Origin: Theocolax elegans
Taxonomy: Eukaryota; Arthropoda; Insecta; Hymenoptera; Cerocephalidae
Direction: 5' to 3'
Assembly: GCA_026168455.1 (NCBI GenBank)
Contig: CM047425.1
Coordinates: 27,273,058-27,337,057, forward strand
DNA: 64,000 bases
Shown here: piece after piece, positions 56,400-64,000 of the stretch
Position numbering within the stretch: the first letter of the stretch is position 1
Layout of the letters: each line of letters begins with the position of its first letter
Position numbers and translations under genes: made by a program
Notes under the pieces: model-generated
Told to the model about the DNA's origin: nothing
The model's input: only the letters and a program-made list of their open reading frames with translations
Databases searched by the model: none

Positions 56400-57887
56400 A
56401 TGGTACCGAAAAAATCAAATATTCGGAGCGAACCAAAACCAGATAGACGAAGGCACCCCGAAATTAAACCAAGTATGGATAGTGAGCTGAAAACAACACT
56501 ACCCCAAGCGGGCATGGTAATCCTGTCACATCCCGCCACTGATTCCGATCGGGTGCAAGCTCCGGTGGTCAGTGCTGGTCCCAAGGATTTTGGGGGGGAC
56601 CAAACTCACACCGTTAAAATGGTAAGTGCTGCGGAGGATGGTCACTCGGCCTCTGTAGCATCTAATGCTACGTGTGACCTGCCCTCGGCTGGGATGTCAA
56701 GTGACGCTGACAGAGCTTTTCTCCGTCTGCGTGAGAAGGTAGATACCCTGGTAGAGTTTGTTCTTAATAAGAACAACATCCACAAAGAGCTGAAGAGTAT
56801 GGCGAGAGCAACCAGCAGAGCTCTCAATGAATACGTGCGGGTGAACAGTGCTGTGTGTACGACAGCGCTGAAAACTAAAATGGCGGATGCGCGTAGGGAT
56901 GGTACGTGCCAAACGTCGCCCATCTTTCGCGCTGAAGAGCGTCAAAGGAGGCCGGTGGAAAGGGAAAAGCCCTCACCACCTCAGCAACCCCCGGAGAAAA
57001 GGAAGAAGGGGTCGAAGCAGCCCACTAACAAAAATGGGCCAGCAGATGCTTCGCCATCCGTTCCTAAGACCGGTGGGAACCAGTCAAGGGTCCCTGACTG
57101 GGCCACAGTAGTGAAGAAGGGCAAGAAGAAGAAGAAGATGAAGAACAGCCAGCCGAAGCAGCATGAACAGCAGAAACATGCCAGCAAACCGGCCAAAGGC
57201 ACGGCAGAGCCTAAGGCCGGAGTAAGACCCCCACGCCCAGATGCCATCAAGATCAAGACATCTAGCGGGGGCTCTTCCTACGCTGACATTCTCCGGAAGG
57301 TCAAGGCTGCACCGGAACTAAAGGCACTAGGAGAACGGGTCACGCGTATCAGGCGCACCAGGGCTGGAGAGCTCCTCCTCGAACTGGGGCGACCCGGAAC
57401 GGAAACGGCGCAGCTGAGGACAGTGGTCTCGTCCACCCTGAGTGGGTCAGCAGAGGTCCAGCTGCTGACTCACAAAGTGTCCATCACCATCAGAGACATG
57501 GACGATTCCACGACAACAACGGAGGTGGCCGCAGCGATTGCGGCAAAGATCGGGTCAAATGTGGTATCCCCGGATAATATTAAAACCAGGGGATCCTACA
57601 GTGGCACCCTAGCTGCGACCATCCAGCTTCCGGTAGTAGCAGCCAAAAAGCTGCTGCAAGACGGGAAGCTCCGGATCGGATGGGTCAATTGCAGAGTTCG
57701 ACTGCGAGAGGTATCCTCGCGCTGCTACCGATGCCACGAATCGGGACACATCGCGAGGGAGTGCAAGAGCGCAGTCGACCGGTCAGCTCAATGCTATCGG
57801 TGCGGCCAAGAGGGCCACAAAGCAGTGGACTGCGAGGCCAAAGCCAAGACCTCGCATGAGGAAGGAGCACACATCAAAAATGATTAA
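56400..57887 (+). CDS. LINE ORF1, nucleic-acid-binding gag-like protein
   Basis: 495 codons. The N-terminal third is polar with a possible coiled segment (AFLRLREKVDTLVEFVLNKN); the middle is very basic (KKGKKKKKMKNSQPK). The following domain (SYADILRKVKAAPELKALG ... VNCRVRLREV) is the RRM-like/gag region of R1-type ORF1. It ends in two CCHC knuckles, CYRCHESGHIAREC and CYRCGQEGHKAVDC. ORF1 proteins package the RNA and guide target choice. The true start may be 56400 or a later Met such as that at 56479. It overlaps ORF2. Confidence 0.88.
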   Translation: MVPKKSNIRSEPKPDRRRHPEIKPSMDSELKTTLPQAGMVILSHPATDSDRVQAPVVSAGPKDFGGDQTHTVKMVSAAEDGHSASVASNATCDLPSAGMSSDADRAFLRLREKVDTLVEFVLNKNNIHKELKSMARATSRALNEYVRVNSAVCTTALKTKMADARRDGTCQTSPIFRAEERQRRPVEREKPSPPQQPPEKRKKGSKQPTNKNGPADASPSVPKTGGNQSRVPDWATVVKKGKKKKKMKNSQPKQHEQQKHASKPAKGTAEPKAGVRPPRPDAIKIKTSSGGSSYADILRKVKAAPELKALGERVTRIRRTRAGELLLELGRPGTETAQLRTVVSSTLSGSAEVQLLTHKVSITIRDMDDSTTTTEVAAAIAAKIGSNVVSPDNIKTRGSYSGTLAATIQLPVVAAKKLLQDGKLRIGWVNCRVRLREVSSRCYRCHESGHIARECKSAVDRSAQCYRCGQEGHKAVDCEAKAKTSHEEGAHIKND

Positions 57888-60800
57888 GGTGCTCCAAATA
57901 AACCTCAACCACTGCGCTGTGGCCCAGGACCTGCTGTCCCAGCTGGTCAGAGAGGAGAGAGCGGACGTAGCGATCATCAGCGAGGAGTTCCGGGATCTCG
58001 AGAAGTCGAACTGGGTAAGGGATGCCACGGGCAAGGCGGCCATCTGGATATGTGGAAATGTACACATCTCCAGAAAGATGGTCGCCCCCCTTCCCAGCTT
58101 CACCTGGGTGGAGGTGGCGGGGGTACGCATGTACAGCTGCTACTTCCCGCCCAGCGATTCCACCGAGGACTTTGCGAGATCTCGGGATGCAGTCGTCACC
58201 AGTGCTCGGTCCTCACGGCTACCGGTCGCAATCGGTGGGGACTTAAATGCTCGGGCGACGGACTGGGGCAGCGCCAAGACCAACGCGCGTGGTCGCGCAC
58301 TTCTCGAGGCGTTCGCTCTACTAGGGCTGGAGATCGCTAACACAGGGACAACCCCGACTTTCACCAAAGCCGGCAAGTCGTCCATAGTCGACCTCACCTT
58401 CGTCGATCCAAGATTGATGGGGGGAGGGGGACTCGGCTGGAAAGTTAGCGATCGTTACACGGGTAGTGACCACCAAGCACTCGTGTACCAGCTCCAGCTG
58501 ACCAGCGGGAGGACAAAGAGAGCAGGAAGAGGAGCAAGAGAGAGATGGGCACCAGCCACGTTTGATCGTGAGACGTTCCTCTGCTCCCTTGAGGGGGCAA
58601 AAGTGGAGGGAACCGCCGAAGAAAAAGCACGAGGCCTCACGAATGCCCTAACAGCGGCTTGCGATGCCTCTATGGCCGTGAAGTTTAACCCTCGCGGCCG
58701 CCCACCGATAATCTGGTGGAGTGAGGACATCGCAGAAAAGAGACGTGAGTGCCTGCGTGCCAGAAGGCTGCACCAAAGAGCGAGGGGAACACCGCGGTTC
58801 CAAGATCGTTCCGCAGAATACGAACAAAAGCGGAGGGATCTCAAGGTGGCCATCAAGACTGCCAAGAGAAGGTGTTGGCGGGAGCTCTGTGAGGAGGTGG
58901 ACCACGACTCCTGGGGCAGACCGTATAAAACGGTTATGAATAAGATCAACCCCGGGGGAGCTGTTGCACCCACCGACCCAGTTTTTCTGGACGGAGTCGT
59001 CCGCCACCTGTTTCCAGAACATCGGAAAAGGGCAGTAGAGACGGGCCTGATGGCCACCATTGGTGCAGCCGAGTCGCCAGACATTAGTGAAGCCGAACTG
59101 AGGATGGCCGCTAAGGGTATTTCCGTACGTAAAGCTCCAGGGCCTGACGGAATACCTGGCCTGGCCGTCAAGACAGCGGCGATGAGTGCTCCGGGCTTGT
59201 TCCTGGACGCATTCAACGCATGCCTAAGAGAAGGTTGCTTCCCGGCCCAGTGGAAGACGCAGAGGCTGGTACTCCTACCAAAGGGAAACAAACCCCCGGA
59301 GGAGCCATCATCTTACCGCCCGCTCTGTCTACTGGATATAGTTGGGAAGCTCCTGGAGCGGGTGATCTGCGCCAGGCTTGCAGAGGCCATCGGTCGGGCC
59401 GGAGACCTGTCCGACAACCAGTTCGGCTTCCGAAAGGGTCGATCGACCATGGATGCTGTAGGCAGAGTTGTTGGCATAGCCACAAACGCCATCAATGCTG
59501 GTCGGAGTGCAAGGCGGGTGTGTGCCATCATCACCTTGGACATCCGGAATGCCTTCAACTCGGCCAGATGGGAGGACATCATGCTGTCCCTGCAGCACTT
59601 CCAAGTGCCACTCTATCTCAGGGAGGTCACCTCGAGTTACCTGACTGACCGTACTCTGCTCTACGACACCGACGACGGTGTGCACTCCCACAACATCACG
59701 GGAGGCGTGCCGCAGGGTTCGGTCATTGGGCCCCTACTCTGGAACGTTGTCTATGACGGCCTGCTTAGGCAGCAACTTCTGGAGGGTGTCTCGATGGTGG
59801 CTTTCGCGGACGACGTGGCGCTAGTGGTGGTCGCAAAGAGTGTCGAAGAGATCGAATATCTCGGAGACGTCTCTATAGAAGTGGTCGCCACTTGGTTGAG
59901 AGACCACGGACTTAGTCTGGCGGCGGAAAAAACGGAGGCGGTGCTCATCTCTCGCACAAAAAAGGAGAGGACCGCCACCTTCACGGTAGGTAAAGAACGG
60001 ATGCGGTCGGTGAAAACCTTGAAGTACTTAGGGGTCACACTAGACGCGCGGCTGTCGTTCAAACACCATCTCGCGAACGCGGGCTCAAAGGCGGCAAGGG
60101 TGGCCCGTGTGCTGGCGGGCATCATGCCCAACATCGGGGGACCCCAGCAACCGCGAAGGTCTCTCCTTGCCTCGGTGGTGAGCTCCGTGATTTTATACGG
60201 AGCTCCTATCTGGGCTGATGCCCTGAACAGGCACAAGAGCTTTGGTGCTCCGTGTCAGAGAGCCTGCAGGATAGCTGCGCTAAGGGTGGCCCGGGCGTAC
60301 CGAACCGTATCTGACATTGCGCTCTCGGTGATCGCGGGGACCGCCCCCTTCGACCTCCTGGCAGCCGAGAGAGCTGAAAGACACCGTGAGGGTGGGCGAC
60401 GCGTAGAAGAGAATCGCTGCCATAACCGATGGTCATTGCGGACGGTAGAGGAGTGGCAGCGGAGATGGGACTCAGCCAGGGACGGCCGCTGGACCTACCG
60501 CATCACCCCGCGGATCCAGGAGTGGGCGAGCAGGAAACACGGCTTCGCCAGTTTCCAGCTTACCCAGGTGCTGACCGGGCACGGATGCTTCCGTAGCTAC
60601 CTATTTCGAATAGGGGTCTACGGCAGCGCAGAGTGCCCGGCTTGTCCAGGGGTGGACGAAGACGTGGAACACGTCCTCCTATGGTGTCCTCGTTTCAGGG
60701 AGGAACGGGACCAGTTTCAAGTCACTTGGAGCGGTCCCCTCACTCCTGAGGGCATCGGGGCGTGCCTGCTTGACTCCCAGGAGGGATGGAACGCGGCAGT

Positions 60801-60888
60801 GACCCTCTGTACGTCCGTAGTGGACAGGCTGGGTCTCATCAGAAGAGAAGAGGAGAGAGGAGTTGCGATAGCAACAGTAGTGGGCTAA
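57856..60888 (+). CDS. LINE ORF2, APE endonuclease and reverse transcriptase
   Basis: 1010 codons. Endonuclease: LQINLNHCAVAQDLL, IISEEFRD, GGDLNARATDWGS and GSDHQALVYQL, the conserved APE residues. RT: KAPGPDGIPG, YRPLCLLDIVGKLLERVI, QFGFRKGRSTMDAV, TLDIRNAFNSARW, GVPQGSVIGPLLWN and catalytic FADDVALVV. A Cys/His motif CPACPGVDEDVEHVLLWC follows. The frame opens at 57856, but the ATG at 57880 overlaps the ORF1 stop (ATGATTAA) and may be the real start by termination-reinitiation. No lesion is visible, so it could be active. Confidence 0.95.
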   Translation: MRKEHTSKMIKVLQINLNHCAVAQDLLSQLVREERADVAIISEEFRDLEKSNWVRDATGKAAIWICGNVHISRKMVAPLPSFTWVEVAGVRMYSCYFPPSDSTEDFARSRDAVVTSARSSRLPVAIGGDLNARATDWGSAKTNARGRALLEAFALLGLEIANTGTTPTFTKAGKSSIVDLTFVDPRLMGGGGLGWKVSDRYTGSDHQALVYQLQLTSGRTKRAGRGARERWAPATFDRETFLCSLEGAKVEGTAEEKARGLTNALTAACDASMAVKFNPRGRPPIIWWSEDIAEKRRECLRARRLHQRARGTPRFQDRSAEYEQKRRDLKVAIKTAKRRCWRELCEEVDHDSWGRPYKTVMNKINPGGAVAPTDPVFLDGVVRHLFPEHRKRAVETGLMATIGAAESPDISEAELRMAAKGISVRKAPGPDGIPGLAVKTAAMSAPGLFLDAFNACLREGCFPAQWKTQRLVLLPKGNKPPEEPSSYRPLCLLDIVGKLLERVICARLAEAIGRAGDLSDNQFGFRKGRSTMDAVGRVVGIATNAINAGRSARRVCAIITLDIRNAFNSARWEDIMLSLQHFQVPLYLREVTSSYLTDRTLLYDTDDGVHSHNITGGVPQGSVIGPLLWNVVYDGLLRQQLLEGVSMVAFADDVALVVVAKSVEEIEYLGDVSIEVVATWLRDHGLSLAAEKTEAVLISRTKKERTATFTVGKERMRSVKTLKYLGVTLDARLSFKHHLANAGSKAARVARVLAGIMPNIGGPQQPRRSLLASVVSSVILYGAPIWADALNRHKSFGAPCQRACRIAALRVARAYRTVSDIALSVIAGTAPFDLLAAERAERHREGGRRVEENRCHNRWSLRTVEEWQRRWDSARDGRWTYRITPRIQEWASRKHGFASFQLTQVLTGHGCFRSYLFRIGVYGSAECPACPGVDEDVEHVLLWCPRFREERDQFQVTWSGPLTPEGIGACLLDSQEGWNAAVTLCTSVVDRLGLIRREEERGVAIATVVG

Positions 60889-60903
60889 TCTAGCCGTGCC
60901 TCC

Positions 60904-60943
60904 CCCCCGCGAAGTAATGCCTTGCGGCGGTTTCCGCGGGGGA
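60904..60943 (+). other. LINE 3' UTR hairpin
   Basis: CCCCCGCG pairs with CGCGGGGG around a 23-nt loop, 15 nt after the ORF2 stop. R1/R2-type elements use 3' UTR structure for recognition by their RT. Confidence 0.6.
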
Positions 60944-61073
60944 ATAAAGGTAAGAAACGAGGTGGAGTTTTAGTGGGTATGCCTATCGACATCCTTCGGT
61001 AGGAGAGTCCCACACGCGGGGAGTCTCGCATGGCTCCAGTGATGGTGCATTAAGCATTTCTCCACCTCTTCGG

Positions 61074-61105
<32 letters not shown>

Positions 61106-61189
61106 ACAGACACAGACGCAGACACACACAGACACACACACAAGCACACACGCACACCCTCATACATACATACATATATATACATATAT

Positions 61190-62698
61190 AGCCTGTTCTC
61201 AAATTTTGGAGTGATTTAAAATTTTCATCGTACCACTTGAATTGAAATAAATAAATGCCCATATATATGTACATATATGTATGTATGTATGTGGGTGTGT
61301 GTGCGTGCGGCGGAATATTTATATAATATATATATTTTAAAATTGTTTTTTCAAGAATACATAATATATGTATTTTTTCCGTGCGCAAAAAAAAAGTTGT
61401 GAACATAACTTGAAAGAACGTGTATTTGTTTACTCATTCTTGATAAAACTCATAAAATTTTAGACGTATACTCAATAATAATAACGGATCTAAAATTCAA
61501 TGTAATGCTTTAAATACAGATGCAAAATTGTTTGAAGATGAAATAAATATTAATCAAGTATAACATACACTTTTCCAAATAACCATATGATATATACAAT
61601 GGGTTAAAAATTAAATATATTAATTATTGCATTTTTAAGATAATTCTATTATAAACAATTAAATATATTAAATAAAAAATATATTAAATAAAAATAAAAG
61701 ATGGTTTTGTGCAATATTTGAAAAAATATTGAGCAACACAAATTAGTTCGGAAATACCGATTAAAATTTATATAATACTTTGTAATAAATACATGCACGG
61801 GCGATTTAGAGTCAAAATTTAAAATTAAATATATCAATTATTGCATTTTTAAGATAATTCTATTATAAGCAGTATAGGCAAAAGAAAATTCATATTTTAA
61901 CAGTGCAAATATAAAATACGAATTAAATTTGAATAGATTTTCAAAAACTATTAATTTAGGAGCATTTAATTTAAATATTTTTTAATTTAATATTTCAAAA
62001 TTGAATGGATATACAAGTGTGTAGATAATGTATATTTATATAACACAATATTTTAAATAAACAAGTATGTATTTATTAGAAACAGAAAGTTTTCTAAGGA
62101 ATGAATTTGATTATAATAATCAAGATAAATATATGGGCTCTGTAACTAAAGGATAAAATAAATTGGATATAATTATGGATTAAAACGCAAATTTTGAAAG
62201 AGGGTGCAAATTACGAATTACGGGAGAAATAGAAGAAACAGGTTTTTATTTATATGCCACTAAAATTATATAAATAGTTCTATAAAATTAATAAAAATTA
62301 ATAAAAAAATTTATTTATTTAAGAAGAAAGTTTTATTACTCTAAAAGTACAAAATATTAATGCCATAGAAATTTTGGCGATGATCCTTCGTCATTAAATA
62401 AATTAATTTTAGGAGGTGAACTTCTATTTAGATCCGTTTAAAATATTCCAAAATTTTCATAGGTAGTTACTAAATACTACAATTTAGTAAGTATATGCAC
62501 TTTACTATTTTTGGTAAGTTAATTTTTCATTAACATTTATAATTATTAAAATATAAATTTAAGCTTAATAGGAATTCATATAGTTTAAAATTTACAGTTA
62601 ACATTTAATGTCTTTATTTTTTTTTTATTACTATTATTCTCATTTCATTATATTAAATTTTAATATAAATTTTAATATAGGGGGCGGAGCCCCCCTAG
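61190..62698 (+). repeat. Helitron fragment with RPA pseudogene and 3' hairpin
   Basis: It starts with the MITE edge and microsatellite as at 1920-2060, then RPA exon 2 end (about 61480), exon 3 (61870), exon 4 (62075) and exon 5 (62325-62440), all with lesions, and ends GGGGGCGGAGCCCCC then CTAG at 62695-62698 before TATATA. A local near-duplication (about 61600-61690 versus 61820-61870) is present. Confidence 0.8.
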
Positions 62699-63579
62699 TA
62701 TATATATATATATATAACATATATATATAACGTATATATGTTGAATTCTGAATTCTTAGACACGGCGGCAGCGGCGGCGGCGAAATTTTTATATATCATA
62801 GAGAGATATATAACATATATATGGGTGGTTCTCTGTGACATCGAAGATGAAAAAAATAAATATTGCTATAACTATGGGAATATGTTTTAGAGGTATCCAG
62901 TAGTTCTCCTAAATTTTGTCAGATTTTTTCGGGGCCATTATCTTAAGTTACAGAGAGTCAAATTTGACATTTTAACACTTTTTGGCATTATATGCCCATT
63001 TTCATGAATTTTTAGCTCCCAGGGGAGGCATTTTTCACTAAAAATATAACTATGACTTTTTTTGTGAAATTTTCCGAACTTTTCATTAAAAATACTTTTA
63101 AAGACATAAATGTTTGCTGTCACACTCTTGTAAGCCATTTCAACCTTAAATAGTGAAAATCAGCAATTCAGCTCCGGACTCTGGTAACCTAATACTATCT
63201 AACAGATGTCTTTTTATAGTCAGAATCTGCCTAAAAAGTTCCAGAGTGGGTCTAAATCATTAAGATCACTTATGTTTAAAATATCCGGGAAAAGTGCCCG
63301 AAATATTAATATAAATGTATATTTGTTGCCTTATAACGACGAATCTATTAACATGATCATTGCAAAAAAATTTATGCGCTTACCTTGGAATGGTAGAAAA
63401 GTATCTCCACTTGTTTCAGTATCCATCTAATCCCCTGTAAGCTGCTAAAAATACAAATATTATTATAAAATTATAAAAAATTATTTTTTAAACATTTTTA
63501 ATGCTGGATTTTTAGTTTTACATCCCTTACAAGAATTATAATAGTAATCTGAAGGATTACTATAAAAGTATCAACATTA
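62699..63579. other. Unassigned region
   Basis: TA-rich start, a short (CGG)n tract near 62765-62782, then AT-rich sequence with two short frames (62938-63138 minus, 63206-63430 plus) lacking motifs. A small hairpin AGTAATC/GATTACT lies near 63543-63561. Confidence 0.5.
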
Positions 63580-63710
63580 TGTGGCCTTGAAGAGGCAACG
63601 CACGAAACAATAACAACGTGCGAGATTTTAAGATATAATATTTTACATAGATGCGAAATAATATAATACACTAAGAATTATTTATTTCATTGCAACGACG
63701 TCTCGTCGCA
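63580..63710 (-). repeat. gypsy-2 5' LTR remnant
   Basis: It matches 33152-33282 with few differences, ending TCGTCTCGTCGCA exactly where the 3' LTR does. Its inner part is missing. Confidence 0.8.
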
Positions 63711-64000
63711 GCTTATAACTCAGATCCGAATAGAAATAGACACTAAAACCAAAAAGAAGTTTAAATAGCTCAATTTTTGGCATAGTTATAAAGAAAATAA
63801 GTAATTAAAGAATTTTAGGCTAAATAAAACAGTAAATTGTTTGTGTTAAATTTTGGTTATAGTTACTTTAATTTCTTACGTTGTTCATAACTTTGCTCCA
63901 AATTAAGCAATTTAAGTTTTTTTCAAATCATATCTACGTAAAATCAACTTTCTTTTGGTTCTTGGTTTGAGTGTCTAGCTCTATTACTTTCTGAGTTATA
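63711..64000. mobile_element. Right part of long-TIR MITE split by gypsy-2
   Basis: From GCTTATAACTC onwards it follows the MITE at 9505-9790, through its central palindrome (CTTTGCTCCAAATTAAGCAA). It continues past the window edge. Confidence 0.8.

Larger units (their letters stand above)
56325..61104 (+). mobile_element. R1-clade non-LTR retrotransposon (Waldo/Mino-like)
   Basis: It has a short 5' UTR, ORF1 (zinc-knuckle protein), ORF2 (APE endonuclease plus RT), a 3' UTR with a strong hairpin, and poly-A at 61074-61104. Both ORFs are uninterrupted. Insertion inside CA-repeat DNA matches the known preference of Waldo (ACAY) and Mino (AC) members of the R1 clade. It sits between two Helitron/MITE fragments in opposite orientation. 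Confidence 0.9.
32310..63710 (-). mobile_element. Ty3/gypsy element gypsy-2 with nested insertions
   Basis: On the minus strand it has a 5' LTR remnant (63710-63580), leader, gag, deleted pol, polypurine tract and 3' LTR (33282-32310). The MITE halves on both outer sides (ending ACTT at 32309, resuming GCTT at 63711) match one continuous MITE, supporting a single insertion with a 4-bp target duplication bearing one change. Everything from about 38414 to at least 52300, and probably to about 63579, would be later insertions. That part is inference. Confidence 0.65.

Noticed and set aside
57981..60436. Long minus-strand ORFs opposite the LINE (for example 58455-59291 and 59751-60236)
   Set aside because: Shadows of the GC-rich LINE ORFs with no domain of their own.

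Overview
This is AT-rich eukaryotic nuclear DNA and almost all of it is transposable elements. No single-copy host gene is recognisable. The element set is typical of an insect: a copia element with the half-tRNA primer site, Ty3/gypsy elements, a BEL/Pao-like LTR beside a viral-glycoprotein-type ORF, an R1-clade LINE in a CA microsatellite, a DD41D Tc1/mariner relative, Helitrons, and tRNA- and 5S-derived SINEs. A hymenopteran (ant-like) host is a guess. A 100-N scaffold gap lies at 23797-23896, so linkage across it is not certain.

Layout: 1-3690 holds Helitron-derived fragments, a perfect palindromic MITE and a SINE fragment. 3698-18291 is a 14.6-kb gypsy element on the minus strand (gypsy-1) with decayed gag and pol, a MITE inside gag, and a 5-kb untranslated leader full of small hairpins. 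18622-29687 lies between about 150-bp inverted repeats of a Tc1/mariner-like element. It contains two large foldback palindromes, a tRNA-SINE, the scaffold gap, a BEL-type env fragment with its LTR, two satellite arrays and the remnant of a DD41D transposase. 29688-30110 has a Helitron terminus inside older Helitron coding sequence. 30140-32100 is a non-coding segment dense in stable stem-loops that I could not assign.

32114-64000 is a nest. A MITE is split by a second gypsy element (gypsy-2: LTR at 32310-33282, partial LTR at 63580-63710). Its leader was entered by a long Helitron on the minus strand (3' end at 38414, promoter near 52300). The Helitron was later hit by a copia element (41226-45865, 219-bp LTRs with one difference noticed, AGAAC target duplication), by an element with 17-bp inverted repeats (46946-48776), and by a 5S-rRNA-derived SINE (38552-38994, 17-bp target duplication). 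To the right are two more Helitron fragments in opposite orientation, flanking an R1/Waldo-like LINE (56325-61104) whose two ORFs are uninterrupted.

The most notable system is the long Helitron. Read on the minus strand it carries three genes in close succession: an OTU-protease ORF, a Rep-helicase ORF preceded by 17-residue tandem repeats, and an RPA70-like single-strand-DNA-binding gene. The last can be laid out as five exons with GT-AG introns and a total length divisible by three. The OTU stop overlaps the Rep start, and the RPA start lies 18 nt after the helicase stop. All three are now damaged by stops, frameshifts or insertions. Second in interest are the gypsy-1 leader hairpins, whose stems change in compensating ways while the loop is conserved.
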